Of a stretch of 64,000 bases of DNA, positions 54,901-64,000 are shown one piece after another. This DNA comes from Idiomarina tyrosinivorans. Its GTDB lineage: Bacteria > Pseudomonadota > Gammaproteobacteria > Enterobacterales > Alteromonadaceae. The first letter of the stretch is position 1. The number at the start of each line of letters is the position of its first letter. The notes under the pieces were generated by a model. It was not told the DNA's origin. It was given only the letters and a program-made list of their open reading frames with translations, and searched no databases. The stretch spans positions 1 to 64,000 of the forward strand of contig NZ_PIQH01000008.1 of NCBI RefSeq assembly GCF_003987475.1, read 5' to 3'. A program made the position numbers and the translations under genes.

Positions 54901-56286
54901 GTGCCCAGCCACCGAGCTTCTGTATTAAAAAAACGCCTTAAAAAATCTTTTACCACCACTGCGATGATGGTGGCGTTGGTTGCCTATTACTTCCCTGCCG
55001 CAGATGCCTCGGTATGGGTAGAAAGTGACGACCAACGACTGCGCCAAAGTCTACAAGTGTTAGTGAACGGTGGTTGGGTTGACACACCAGTACAGCAATT
55101 TCCTTTCCCTTGGCGCGCTTTATTAAATGAATTACACGCTATCAACGTGAGTGCATTGAATGTCCATGAACGTTATGCCTATGACTTTATCCGTCATCGT
55201 TTGCAGTATGCCGAACATGGTCCTCGAACTCGCTTAGTGGCGAAAGCGGCAACAGATAACGCACTGTTCGTAAACAACGCCTTTGCTGACGCGCGTTATG
55301 AGCAAGCCAGTCTAGCGGTTAGGCAATCTTTTGTCGGCGACCATTGGGCCGCAGGACTGCAAATCACTCGCCGTTATCACCCATTCGAAGGGCATCATGA
55401 CACGGTTTTAGACGGTAGCTATATTGCGTTCAATTTGGCTGACTGGTCGTTCAGCCTTGACACGTTGCCGATGTGGTGGGGACCATCACAACACAGCGCG
55501 CTATTATTCTCAGAGAACGCGCGCCCCTTTACCAAACTACGAGCGACCTATGCGCCAGCCGCAGCAGTGGATTGGTTAGGGCCAATGCAAGCCAGTGTAT
55601 TTGTCGGCGAACAAAGCAATACAGCAAGGATCGATTCACGCACCATCGCTGGCGCACGTTTGGCATTTACGCCGCTGACACAGCTCAACCTTGGGTTGAA
55701 TTGGGTTCAGCAATCAGCGACCAGCGAACGTGGTTCGCAACAACAGGTTTCCAGTAATCAACTGGCGAGTATCGACTTTCGCGCGGCATTGCCGCTAGGG
55801 ACGCAGTCACTGGCGGTTTATGGCGAATTTGCCATCGAAACAAGCACTTCTAAATTTGATGATAGCGCCAAAAACACTGGTATACAGTGGAGTTTTGGCG
55901 GTCGCCAACAGAGCCACCAAGTCACCTTGGAGTTCAGCGATACGCGCACCGCAACAGGCGCATCGTTTTACCAAACCTACCAAGGTTATCAGCAGTTTTC
56001 CCAGTACGGCCGTAGCATGGGTAGCAGCTATCCCAACAATAGCAAAACCTGGTCGTTGACGTACCAAGCACAGCAAGCCAATGGTCAACAATGGGGAGCA
56101 ACGCTATTGAAAAGCCAGCAACAAGCGAGCCAAGACGACATTGAGTGGCGCTTGGCCGGCGTAAGTTATACCCATCCGGTATTATCGGGTCTAGCAACCC
56201 TGACCGTGGAATGGCAACAGCGTGAGCAACTCGGCGCGTCGAAAAATGAGGTTGTCGCTGGGTTGCGTTGGGAGTGGCGTTATTAA
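54901..56286 (+). CDS. Wzi-like outer-membrane capsule assembly protein
   Basis: A 461-residue protein with a signal region (MMVALVAYYFPAADAS), an N-terminal helical part and an 18-strand-type barrel ending in Trp-Glu-Trp-Arg-Tyr. The pattern WVESDDQRLRQSLQVLVNGGW and DTLPMWWGPSQHSALLFSENARPF is characteristic of 'capsule assembly Wzi' proteins. E. coli Wzi is a lectin that anchors group 1 capsule. No capsule genes are in the window. I start at GTG 54901, 9 bp after AGGA. Confidence 0.85.
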   Translation: MPSHRASVLKKRLKKSFTTTAMMVALVAYYFPAADASVWVESDDQRLRQSLQVLVNGGWVDTPVQQFPFPWRALLNELHAINVSALNVHERYAYDFIRHRLQYAEHGPRTRLVAKAATDNALFVNNAFADARYEQASLAVRQSFVGDHWAAGLQITRRYHPFEGHHDTVLDGSYIAFNLADWSFSLDTLPMWWGPSQHSALLFSENARPFTKLRATYAPAAAVDWLGPMQASVFVGEQSNTARIDSRTIAGARLAFTPLTQLNLGLNWVQQSATSERGSQQQVSSNQLASIDFRAALPLGTQSLAVYGEFAIETSTSKFDDSAKNTGIQWSFGGRQQSHQVTLEFSDTRTATGASFYQTYQGYQQFSQYGRSMGSSYPNNSKTWSLTYQAQQANGQQWGATLLKSQQQASQDDIEWRLAGVSYTHPVLSGLATLTVEWQQREQLGASKNEVVAGLRWEWRY

Positions 56287-56295
56287 TTCGGCCTA

Positions 56296-56805
56296 TTAGT
56301 AGTTTTGCTGGATCTCAGTTAAGGCGCGCTGCCAAGCGTTATCTAGGGCATCAATAAGTGCTGGATAGCCATCATTTGCTAGTGCTTCACGCGCATAAAA
56401 CGGTCCTTGTTGCCACTCACTGGATGCGCTCGCGCGATACTTCCAACTGCCGGCAACAACGGCATGTTGCCGATTGTCGGCGTAAAAGTCAGTCACCACC
56501 AGGCGCAACTCTCCCTCGCACGACGCTTGTCGCTGCGCAATCCGTTTCAATTGCTCTGCTAATGGCATCACCCAGCGATGGCGTTTAGCCGCTTGCCACT
56601 GGCTGCGGCTTAACTGGAAAAAGATGCCAGAGGTCTGTAAGTAAGGGCTTAGCTGTAACTGCACTGCAGCGTCTGAACACAGGTGCTGAGGCGCTGGGTT
56701 AAGGCTTGGCAAACGATAGTACTCAACCTTGGTCGGCTGGCTGCTACAAGCGCCTATCAGCAACCCCAATAGCGCTAAAGCGTAACCGCGATAATTATTC
56801 TTCAT
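56296..56805 (-). CDS. pqiC: PqiC lipoprotein
   Basis: A 169-residue outer-membrane lipoprotein (lipobox LLIGAC, Cys20) of the ABC-transport auxiliary type (DUF330). In E. coli PqiC forms the outer-membrane ring contacted by the PqiB tube in lipid transport across the envelope. Start at 56805 overlaps the pqiB end by 11 bp. Ends the pqiABC operon. Confidence 0.92.
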   Translation of the reverse strand: MKNNYRGYALALLGLLIGACSSQPTKVEYYRLPSLNPAPQHLCSDAAVQLQLSPYLQTSGIFFQLSRSQWQAAKRHRWVMPLAEQLKRIAQRQASCEGELRLVVTDFYADNRQHAVVAGSWKYRASASSEWQQGPFYAREALANDGYPALIDALDNAWQRALTEIQQNY

Positions 56806-58450
56806 GAGCTTTCGGAGCCGGGTCCGCCTCCTCTGCAGCATCAAAAATCAGCGCGTTCGGTTGCCGTTCTAACGTATCGAAGAATGGCGTCGCCCGCTCC
56901 AGCAGTTCGTTCATCCTGTGCAGCAGTTGCTGCAGATTCTGTGATTGCCCATCAGCACCTGACAGTTGTTGCAAAACTTGCTGCAATGATTCTAGCGTTT
57001 GGTTAAGTTCGCTCGGCATTTGTTGTGCTTCGGGCTGCGCTAACCAGCGCTTGAGCTGCTCGGCTAGCGTTTCGACACTGGCTAACGAGCGGTCAGACTG
57101 CTCCAGCGTTTGTTGCAAACTGGCAAAGGTTTCTGCCATGGGGATGGCGTTCAATTTGTCTAACAAGCCAGTGAGTTTGTCTTCCAACCGAGCAACGTCG
57201 CTAGCCACCGTGGGAAACAGGGTAATATCATTAAAGTGTGACGCATCCAACTGCGGCTCTGTGCGGCTGGCCTCGGGATAGAAACCCAATTCAATGAACA
57301 AACTACTGGTTAGCAAATTTGCCGACTGAACGCTGGCACTCATGCCACGATCAATCAGCCGTTGCATCCGCTCGCGCCACAACGCCATATCGGCATCGGC
57401 GACCAAACCATGTAAACGATCCGGCTCGAAGCGTATTTTTACCGGCACTTGTAACAGCAGCGACTTGCTGTTTTTCTCTGGTTGCCAACGGTAAGGCACG
57501 GCGGTTACCGTCCCTACCCGAATCCCCTTATATTCTACCGGCGCACCTACTTCTAGACCTCGTACCGACTCATTCAACAGCAACACATAGTCAATCCCAC
57601 GCGCATAACCCTGCTGGCGTGCCTGCTCGCGATTATCAAACAACTCAAATTGGTGCTGTGGGTCAATCACCTCGCCAGCAACTTGCCCCTCTGGCACATC
57701 AAAGGTCACGCCACCACTGAGTAGCGACTCTAAGTTACCGAGGTTAACGTCAACGCCATTCGAACCGAGCTTCAGCGATACCGCACTTTCCAGCCAAAAG
57801 CGGGTGTTTTCCGTCAATAAGCGGTCATAAGGGGATTCTACAAATACTTGGTATTCAATTTCACGACGTTCAACTGAGAACGTCGATTTTTCTATCCTGC
57901 CTACAGTAAAACCGCGGTATAACACGGGGTCGCCAACCCCAACAGTACCCGCATTCTCACTCACTAAGGTAAAACGCAACCCCGGGGTTTGCTGCGAGGT
58001 TACTGGCGGACTTTCCAGAGCGGTAAATTCTGTTTGTGCTTCGCCGCCATCCAAATCGGGTTGCAACTGTATATAAGCCCCAGAGATGAGCGTGTTTAAG
58101 CCGCTCACGCCTTGTCGCCCAATACGCGGTTTGACGACCCAAAATTGGCTATCCGTGGTGAGCATACGCTCGGTATTCGCCTGCATTTCGAGCGTCATAA
58201 TGGCATGCGCGAGGTCATCGGCTAAGCGCACATCGCTGACTCGGCCTACCGTCACATTGCGCACTTTCACCAACGTTTTACCGGGCTCTATACCCTCGGC
58301 ATCAGTGACAGTCAGTTGCACCGTAGGTCCTAGGCCTTCATCGCTACTGAAGGTCATCCACAAACCAATGGCGACCGCCAGTATGGGAATCAGCCAAATG
58401 GGCGAAAACCAGGTGCGTTTGCTCACCTTAGCGGAACTTGCGTCAGTCAC
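56795..58450 (-). CDS. pqiB: PqiB, MCE-domain intermembrane lipid transport protein
   Basis: A 551-residue protein with one N-terminal membrane helix (about 14-34) and three MCE domains (starting near VQLTVTDAEGIEPGKTLV, LRFTLVSENAGTVGVGDPV, YVLLLNESVRGLEVGAPVEYKG), then a C-terminal coiled coil that makes the long channel to the outer membrane. Start GTG 58450 has GAGGAGG 6 bp upstream, a clear choice over a codon 42 bp upstream. Overlaps pqiA by 8 bp. Confidence 0.95.
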   Translation of the reverse strand: MTDASSAKVSKRTWFSPIWLIPILAVAIGLWMTFSSDEGLGPTVQLTVTDAEGIEPGKTLVKVRNVTVGRVSDVRLADDLAHAIMTLEMQANTERMLTTDSQFWVVKPRIGRQGVSGLNTLISGAYIQLQPDLDGGEAQTEFTALESPPVTSQQTPGLRFTLVSENAGTVGVGDPVLYRGFTVGRIEKSTFSVERREIEYQVFVESPYDRLLTENTRFWLESAVSLKLGSNGVDVNLGNLESLLSGGVTFDVPEGQVAGEVIDPQHQFELFDNREQARQQGYARGIDYVLLLNESVRGLEVGAPVEYKGIRVGTVTAVPYRWQPEKNSKSLLLQVPVKIRFEPDRLHGLVADADMALWRERMQRLIDRGMSASVQSANLLTSSLFIELGFYPEASRTEPQLDASHFNDITLFPTVASDVARLEDKLTGLLDKLNAIPMAETFASLQQTLEQSDRSLASVETLAEQLKRWLAQPEAQQMPSELNQTLESLQQVLQQLSGADGQSQNLQQLLHRMNELLERATPFFDTLERQPNALIFDAAEEADPAPKAHEE

Positions 58451-59693
58451 TCTTTGCCTCCTCAGCGGCCCACCAGATGCGGCGCCGATCAAAACTCATT
58501 GCCGCTAACATGGTCAGCACCACCACACTAGCAAATGCCAGCGCTGCAGCACCAGAGTAAATACTCATTAATGCCCCTAAGCGAACTAAGGCAATCAATA
58601 TAGCGACCACAAAAATATCAATCATTGACCACCGCCCCACCCATTCAGTAAGACGAAACACTCGCATACGCTGTGAATAGGGTGCCGTCGGTGCTGACCG
58701 TTTTGACCAATACAACAGCCCTAATAGCAGCAAAATTTTGGCTATCGGAATCACTAAGCTGGCAATAAAAATAACCGCGGCTATGGGTTGATCACCCTGT
58801 TGCCACAACTGAATGACACCGCCCGTTATGGTTGCTTGACTCAGTTGTCCTAGGCGCAAGGTCTCGATCATCGGTAACACGTTTGCTGGTACTAGGAATG
58901 CGGTAGCAGCCAGAAGTAATGCTAAGGTAAGCAACGGGTGACGCCAGCGTGACAACGCTAGCCACTCACCGCAGCGCCAACAATAGCGCTGATTATTGCG
59001 GTTAAACGCGTGACAACAAACGCAGCCTACGCCCTGCTGTTGATGTGCGGTTTTAGCGCTAACCGCTGCAGGTTCGGTGCCCAGCGGAGGCAATTGCTGC
59101 CACAGCCACGCCTCATCTAATTGCGCCCTAATTAACAGCAGCACCACCACAAAGCCACTGAAAAAGTAAAATGCCGGCTGCAAGCTCACGCTGGCATAAC
59201 TGGATAATTTAACGATACTAATTAGCGCGCCAATTAGAAACACATCGGCCATCAGCCAGCGGCGGAGCGACACCAGCACACGTGCTAAATAGCGAACCCA
59301 AGGAATCGCGCGTTGCAGTAGCATTAATGCCGTCATCATCAGCGCCGCTAACAGGTACAATGCCGGCAAAACCAGAGTGGTTAATAACACCAGAATGCTC
59401 AAAAGCGAGCGCTGCTCACTCACCAGTTCAGTCACGCTATCTAACAGCCACATTTGCTCATGCAAGCCACTGCGATGCAATGCCAAAAAGGGAAACTGCA
59501 GGGCAAATACCAGCAACACTAATGCCGTGATGCTGTACGCCAACAAATGCATTAGCGGCGCACTACCTTGCTTGGTAATGACATGCTGACAACGAGGACA
59601 TTGCGCTTGCTGCCCGGCAACCAAGCTCACCTCGGTTACGACCCAGTCGCAGTCCAGACACACCCAGTGTTGTGAGCTCGTTGCTGTGGCCAT
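58443..59693 (-). CDS. pqiA: PqiA integral membrane protein
   Basis: A 416-residue protein with two PqiA modules, each led by a CxxC zinc-ribbon pair (CLDCDW...CPRCQH at the N-terminus; CVCCHAFNR...CWRCGEW in the middle), and about eight membrane helices. In E. coli it is the inner-membrane part of the Pqi lipid transport system and of paraquat response. First gene of pqiABC, 9 bp after the antiporter gene ends. Confidence 0.95.
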   Translation of the reverse strand: MATATSSQHWVCLDCDWVVTEVSLVAGQQAQCPRCQHVITKQGSAPLMHLLAYSITALVLLVFALQFPFLALHRSGLHEQMWLLDSVTELVSEQRSLLSILVLLTTLVLPALYLLAALMMTALMLLQRAIPWVRYLARVLVSLRRWLMADVFLIGALISIVKLSSYASVSLQPAFYFFSGFVVVLLLIRAQLDEAWLWQQLPPLGTEPAAVSAKTAHQQQGVGCVCCHAFNRNNQRYCWRCGEWLALSRWRHPLLTLALLLAATAFLVPANVLPMIETLRLGQLSQATITGGVIQLWQQGDQPIAAVIFIASLVIPIAKILLLLGLLYWSKRSAPTAPYSQRMRVFRLTEWVGRWSMIDIFVVAILIALVRLGALMSIYSGAAALAFASVVVLTMLAAMSFDRRRIWWAAEEAKSD

Positions 59694-59702
59694 TGCGGTT
59701 CC

Positions 59703-61505
59703 TTATGCAGCGCTCTCTTCTTGCTCAGGAGAGACCAATCCGATAACTTGCCAACCGGATTGTGGTAACAGCTCTTTTTCGGTGGTAAACAAGTGGCAAC
59801 GCCCCTCCGGGTCGAGTGCAAACATCGGTAACGCGCGCGCACCATACTGCTGTTTGTATTCTTCAAAACTGAAGTTATCGGTGATCGGCGTAGTTTTAAC
59901 CTTGGCTCCTTGGAAGTAAAGACTCGCTAACTTCGAGTAAGTAATTCCCTCACCAAAGAGGTTCAGTTTGTTCTTGTAGCTCTCGGACAATTGGTGTGAA
60001 GCGCGATAATCCTGTTCACCGCCATTTAGACCGTGAACCTTAGGCTCGCCAAACCAGTCTTTGTAATACATGGCGACAATTGGGTTTAACTGCTTGTACG
60101 GCGACATAATCAACAGCCGTCCAATACCGGTAAGGTCCATGTTATTCGCCGCGTGTTCTGAAGCGGGGTTACCGAAATACACTGGCAAATTATCCATCCG
60201 CGCCAAGCGGATATTTTCCCAGTTGGTATCAGCCAAGCGCACCGGAATATCATGTTCCTGAAGCGTTTGTGCAATTGCACGAGTAACTTGGTTTGCGCCA
60301 AAAATCAAAAAGCCCTTGGCTGGAGGTTCGGTGAGCTTGAGTAACCGCGCTAATGGCTTAGCGGTTAAACTTTGCAACACCACGGTAGTGATGATCACTA
60401 AGAACACCAATGGCACGATGGCGCCGGCATTCTCCCAACCCGATTGTTCGAGTTTCAACGCAAATAGCGCAGATACCGCGGCGGCGACGATACCGCGAGG
60501 AGCAATCCACGACAGCAGCAGTTTTTCTTTAAACTTGAGGTCGGTACCCAGTGCTGATAGCCAAATACTTAACGGCCGCACGACAAACAAAATAATCGCC
60601 AGTAAAATAACCGCTGCAACTCCCAAGGCCTCAATATCAGACACATTCAGCCGTGCTGCAAGAATGATAAACAACGCCGAAATCAGCAGCACGCTAAGGG
60701 TTTCTTTAAACTCGAGAATTTCTTCTAAGTTCAGGTTGCGGGTGTTTGCCATCACAATCCCCATAACCGTTATCGTTAACAAGCCAGATTCGTGCTGCAA
60801 CGCATTCGATAAAGCAAACACGCCTAACACGATGGTTAGGGTGGCAACGTTTTGCAAATAATGGGGGAACCAGCCGCGTCCCAGCGCCAGCCCCAACAAC
60901 CGAGCAGCACTCCACCCCAAGGCAAAGCCCACTGCAATAGTGGTTGCAAAGGCTTGTAAAGCGTGCAGGAACGCCACTGATTGGCTAGCAATGATGAACT
61001 CATACACCAAAACCGCTAATAACGCCCCGAGCGGGTCGATAATGATCCCTTCCCAGCGCAGAATATTGGCGAGCTTTGCGGTCGGTCTGATAGAGCGGAT
61101 CATTGGCGCAATCACTGTTGGACCTGTAACCACCACCAACGCCCCAAACAGTGCGGAAATATCCCAGCCGTAATGCATCAAATAATGAGTCGCGACACTG
61201 ATGGTCAGCCAAGTGACCAGCATGCCAATGCTGACCAAGTGCGTCACCATTCTGCCGTGCCCCTTTAACTCGTTAAATTTCAGCGTTAACGAGCCTTCGA
61301 ACAGAATCACCGCTACCGCCAGAGAGACAAACGGGAATAATAGGTGCTGAAACAGGTCATCAGGGGCTAACCAACCAAGGGTTGGTCCCAACAACAATCC
61401 ACACAACAGTAGCGGCAAAATGGCGGGGGTTTTGATCCGCCATGCAATCCACTGGCAGAAAATCGATAGCACGCCGATTAGCGCCAGCAAGGATAAATCC
61501 GACAT
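59703..61505 (-). CDS. CPA-type cation:proton antiporter with RCK/TrkA-N domain
   Basis: A 600-residue protein: about 12-13 membrane helices (1-385) with the ion-site region LFGALVVVTGPTVIAPM and a basic WIAPRGIVAAAVSAL, then a cytosolic nucleotide-binding TrkA-N domain (LIFGANQVTRAIAQTL) and a C-terminal TrkA-C-like tail. This is the NhaP/CPA1 antiporter plus regulatory domain layout. Na+/H+ or K+/H+ exchange is expected. The start at 61505 has GGAG 8 bp upstream. Possibly co-transcribed with pqiABC (9-bp gap). Confidence 0.9.
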   Translation of the reverse strand: MSDLSLLALIGVLSIFCQWIAWRIKTPAILPLLLCGLLLGPTLGWLAPDDLFQHLLFPFVSLAVAVILFEGSLTLKFNELKGHGRMVTHLVSIGMLVTWLTISVATHYLMHYGWDISALFGALVVVTGPTVIAPMIRSIRPTAKLANILRWEGIIIDPLGALLAVLVYEFIIASQSVAFLHALQAFATTIAVGFALGWSAARLLGLALGRGWFPHYLQNVATLTIVLGVFALSNALQHESGLLTITVMGIVMANTRNLNLEEILEFKETLSVLLISALFIILAARLNVSDIEALGVAAVILLAIILFVVRPLSIWLSALGTDLKFKEKLLLSWIAPRGIVAAAVSALFALKLEQSGWENAGAIVPLVFLVIITTVVLQSLTAKPLARLLKLTEPPAKGFLIFGANQVTRAIAQTLQEHDIPVRLADTNWENIRLARMDNLPVYFGNPASEHAANNMDLTGIGRLLIMSPYKQLNPIVAMYYKDWFGEPKVHGLNGGEQDYRASHQLSESYKNKLNLFGEGITYSKLASLYFQGAKVKTTPITDNFSFEEYKQQYGARALPMFALDPEGRCHLFTTEKELLPQSGWQVIGLVSPEQEESAA

Positions 61506-61620
61506 AGTCTCTCCGTTAATCACTTACAACGCCGTAAGCATAGCACGACAATTTATTGAATCTGCCGCAGTTTTTGTAAAAACAGTTTATATAAGTAGTA
61601 GCACAGCTAAAGGATCGCTT

Positions 61621-62985
61621 ATGAAATTAAAACACTGGGGTGGCGCGGACACGGTTACTGGCTCTTGTCATCAGCTTTTTATCGATGCAAACACCAGCGT
61701 ACTGATCGATTGTGGCGCTTATCAAGGCGAACAGCCGCAAACCGAAACCATTATCTGGGGCGCGGTATTAAGAACCTTGAAAGCGGTGTTTATTACTCAC
61801 AGCCATTTTGACCATATTGGGCGACTTCCCGAATTACTCGCGAAAGGTTTCCGCGGCCCTATTTATTGTAGCCAAGCTAGCGCTGCTCTGCTGCCTATCA
61901 TGCTGGAGGATAGCCTGCGGCAAATGACCTCGGAGGCGAATGTACAACAAGCCCTGTTGCACCAGTTAACGCGACAACTGCATGGGCTGCCAGAACAACA
62001 ATGGTTAAGCCTACCGCAATTGACTGGGGTACAAGTCCAGTTATTACCCACCGGGCATATTTTGGGCGCAGTCGCCTGGCAAATAATAACCGTGGCGAAC
62101 AATGATTGCTGGGTCTTCTCTGGTGATGTTGGCCAGTATGATATGCCGCTACTGGTTGACCCTGTCTCGCCAGCGCGCGCCGACCGACTGATCTTAGAGA
62201 GCACCTATGGCGGTCGTAATCATGAATCCCACGCCACCCGTGTCAACCGCCTCAAAGTCGCAATTGAACGCGCAGTGGCTGACGGTGGTAGCCTGTTAAT
62301 TCCGGCCTTCTCGTTAGGGCGCACGCAAACCTTACTGTACGACTTAGAACAGCTCTATTTCCAACAAAGACAGCAACCAGATAACAGCTGGCACGCAGTC
62401 CCGGTTATTCTCGATTCACCGCTCGCTGAACGAGTCACCGCCTGTTACGCAGAGCAACAAGGACGCTGGGATAGCGAAGCGAAGCAGCGCCTTTCGCAAC
62501 AACGTCACCCCTTCACGTTTGCTGAAATCGAACACGTCACACATCACGAACAACACTTGGCCTTGGTCAATTTTTTACGCTCGACCGCCGCACCCTGCAT
62601 CGTTATCGCCGCTGGCGGAATGTGTGAAGGCGGCAGGATTGAAAACTATCTTAAGGCGCTGTTACCCGATGCTCGCACCGATGTGCTATTGATTGGTTAT
62701 CAAGCGCACGGAACGCTGGGAGCACAATTACAACAAGGCGCGAACGCAGTAACCATTCAACAACAGTCTATTGAAGTGAAAGCGGGAATTAACACCCTCG
62801 ATGGCTACTCTGCCCATGCCGACCATAGCCAACTGTTACGCTATGTTCGGGAAATGCCAGAGCGCCCACGCAGTATTCAATTGGTGCACGGCGACGCACA
62901 AGCACAACAGGCTTTGAAACGCGCCCTACAAGAAGAATTCGGCTGCCCTGTCAGCACCAGCTTCGAGGTTCCAGCCGATGTTTGA
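61621..62985 (+). CDS. Beta-CASP metallo-beta-lactamase-fold nuclease
   Basis: A 454-residue protein with the metal motif THSHFDHIGR (about 60-69), SGDVGQYDMP, the beta-CASP insert (about 200-330) and the C-terminal motifs IVIAAGGMCEGGRI and LDGYSAHADHSQLL. It belongs to the RNA-specificity-domain family related to CPSF-73 and to archaeal/bacterial exo- or endoribonucleases. RNA is the likely substrate. An in-frame extension to 61420 on the 5' side is not used: ATG 61621 is preceded by AAAGGA and matches the family start. Its stop abuts the zntB stop directly. Confidence 0.9.
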   Translation: MKLKHWGGADTVTGSCHQLFIDANTSVLIDCGAYQGEQPQTETIIWGAVLRTLKAVFITHSHFDHIGRLPELLAKGFRGPIYCSQASAALLPIMLEDSLRQMTSEANVQQALLHQLTRQLHGLPEQQWLSLPQLTGVQVQLLPTGHILGAVAWQIITVANNDCWVFSGDVGQYDMPLLVDPVSPARADRLILESTYGGRNHESHATRVNRLKVAIERAVADGGSLLIPAFSLGRTQTLLYDLEQLYFQQRQQPDNSWHAVPVILDSPLAERVTACYAEQQGRWDSEAKQRLSQQRHPFTFAEIEHVTHHEQHLALVNFLRSTAAPCIVIAAGGMCEGGRIENYLKALLPDARTDVLLIGYQAHGTLGAQLQQGANAVTIQQQSIEVKAGINTLDGYSAHADHSQLLRYVREMPERPRSIQLVHGDAQAQQALKRALQEEFGCPVSTSFEVPADV

Positions 62986-63936
62986 TCACCAGAACTTCAA
63001 TCGTCTTAGCAATAAGAACTCAATAACGGCGATACCCCCTAACGACCAACAGAACCATTCAAAGGCTTTCGGTTCTTCGGTACCTGGCATTCCGGCAATA
63101 TTAATACCAAACACCCCCGTTAAGAAACTCAATGGTAAGAAAACGCCGGCAATGACTGATAACCAGTAGGTATTGCGGTTCATTTTTTCAGCAACTGCTT
63201 GTTGCATGTGCTCGCGCAACATCCACGCTTGATCTAACATCATGTCGATTTGCTCTAACAAACGTTGGACTTTGTCACGTTCATTCAACAACCATTGGTG
63301 GAGCTCTGCATCCAGCCACTTTTCAGAATCCACAGAGAGCTTGTCCAACGCTGTGCCTTGCGGACGAATAAAGCGATTCAAACGCAACAGACGCCGATGC
63401 AGCAACGTCAAAGCTTGTAGGCTTTTAGAGGTGTTGTCTAATTCCGCCGTTTCAAGCGCTTCTAATTCATCTTCAACAACATCTAAAACGTCTTCTATAC
63501 GAAGGTTAAGTTGCTCGATAATCATCACAATTAAGTCATTAACCGAGTCGGGGCCGTCGCTATTTGAGAGCTTTTCGCGAATTTGTTGGAGCGCTTTAAA
63601 AGAACGTTTGCGAAAACTGTAGAGTGCGCCTTTGTAGTACAAAATCCGCAAGCTCAACATATCCTCCGGCACCGCTCCTTCGTTGAGGTTAACACCGCGT
63701 AGAATCAACAAAAAACCATCCGACAGACGTTGAAAACGAGGGCGTGTGTCTTCTTCCAATACCGCACTAACAATGGGCTCTGGCACTCCGGATTTGAGCA
63801 ACCAAGATTCTAGGTTGCTGTCATCACGTTGAAAATGAAACCATGTATTAGACTTTGGCATGCCCTCAGCAACAATCGATTGCGCCGGAGATTCGTTAAA
63901 GTCCCAAGCATCGATAATAAACGAACGTTCTGCCAT
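62986..63936 (-). CDS. zntB: Zinc transporter ZntB (CorA superfamily)
   Basis: A 316-residue protein with a large cytoplasmic N-terminal funnel, long helices and two C-terminal membrane helices. The CorA 'GMN' loop reads GIN in GVFGINIAGMPGTEEP, as in ZntB. ZntB moves Zn2+ coupled to protons. Start ATG 63936 with GAGGAG a few bases upstream. No Zur site in the 64 bp visible before it. Confidence 0.9.
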   Translation of the reverse strand: MAERSFIIDAWDFNESPAQSIVAEGMPKSNTWFHFQRDDSNLESWLLKSGVPEPIVSAVLEEDTRPRFQRLSDGFLLILRGVNLNEGAVPEDMLSLRILYYKGALYSFRKRSFKALQQIREKLSNSDGPDSVNDLIVMIIEQLNLRIEDVLDVVEDELEALETAELDNTSKSLQALTLLHRRLLRLNRFIRPQGTALDKLSVDSEKWLDAELHQWLLNERDKVQRLLEQIDMMLDQAWMLREHMQQAVAEKMNRNTYWLSVIAGVFLPLSFLTGVFGINIAGMPGTEEPKAFEWFCWSLGGIAVIEFLLLRRLKFW

Positions 63937-64000
63937 GCGCTGCGCTCCTCTGCGTTAGCTAATCCACCAGTTGGCAACCGCCATAGTGCCAAGATAGCCG

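Noticed and set aside
62978..62992. Abutting stop codons of the beta-CASP gene and zntB (TGATCA) as a designed overlap signal
   Set aside because: A tail-to-tail junction sharing a TGATCA palindrome arises simply from two TGA stops meeting; no further structure is seen.
1..64000. tRNA, rRNA, phage or transposase genes
   Set aside because: None could be recognised; gaps are short and the coding sequence is typical housekeeping content.

Overview
The window reads as an ordinary, densely coded chromosome segment of a marine gammaproteobacterium of the Alteromonadales, most likely Idiomarinaceae (inference from gene content: Na+-translocating NADH dehydrogenase, FabV, FldB, FimV in the purF-pdxB cluster, YfcL, many secreted peptidases). 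There is no phage, insertion sequence with a transposase, CRISPR array, rRNA or tRNA that I can see. About 55 genes are supported, and almost every gap is below 300 bp. Region 1-14.2 kb (mostly minus strand) is the conserved cluster fabB-pdxB-asd-fimV-truA-accD-folC-dedD-cvpA-purF, with mnmC/yfcL divergent from fabB. Region 14.3-26.1 kb holds fldB, a HIT protein and a protein-degradation block: a Met-zincin metalloprotease, an M28 lipoprotein peptidase, a TonB-dependent receptor with two Zur boxes, a DPP-IV-like S9 peptidase, an acyl-CoA thioesterase and an M17 aminopeptidase. Region 26.2-31.6 kb has cysS, ppiB, lpxH, miaE, a 2-oxoglutarate/Fe(II) oxygenase and a Yip1 membrane protein. Region 31.6-32.4 kb is the only long non-coding stretch and is filled with large palindromic repeats; a third copy lies at positions 1-232. 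Region 32.4-44.6 kb carries an OlsF-like bifunctional acyltransferase, a dicarboxylate/amino-acid symporter, sohB, a VolA-like surface lipase, yciK, a glutaryl-CoA-type acyl-CoA dehydrogenase, a YCF48-like secreted protein and an unusual three-part sulfur enzyme. Region 44.6-51.7 kb is the complete nqrABCDEF-apbE-nqrM operon, the respiratory Na+ pump with its two maturation factors. Region 52-64 kb has fabV, bolA, alkB, a lipoprotein, a Wzi-like outer-membrane barrel, pqiABC, a CPA-type antiporter, a beta-CASP nuclease and zntB. Best second looks: (1) a family of ~245-340 bp palindromic elements in which changes in one arm are matched in the other (covariation), two of them nested or adjacent in one intergenic region; (2) a 63-nt leader before the sulfur enzyme that folds on paper into a multi-stem structure with the start codon inside a perfect 10-bp stem; (3) that enzyme itself, a cysteine desulfurase fused to what looks like a metal-less persulfide-dioxygenase-like domain and a rhodanese; (4) a perfect Zur operator pair on the TonB receptor; (5) a terminator whose U-tract runs straight into the start codon of the S9 peptidase. 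All readings are by eye; no alignment, folding or database search was run.
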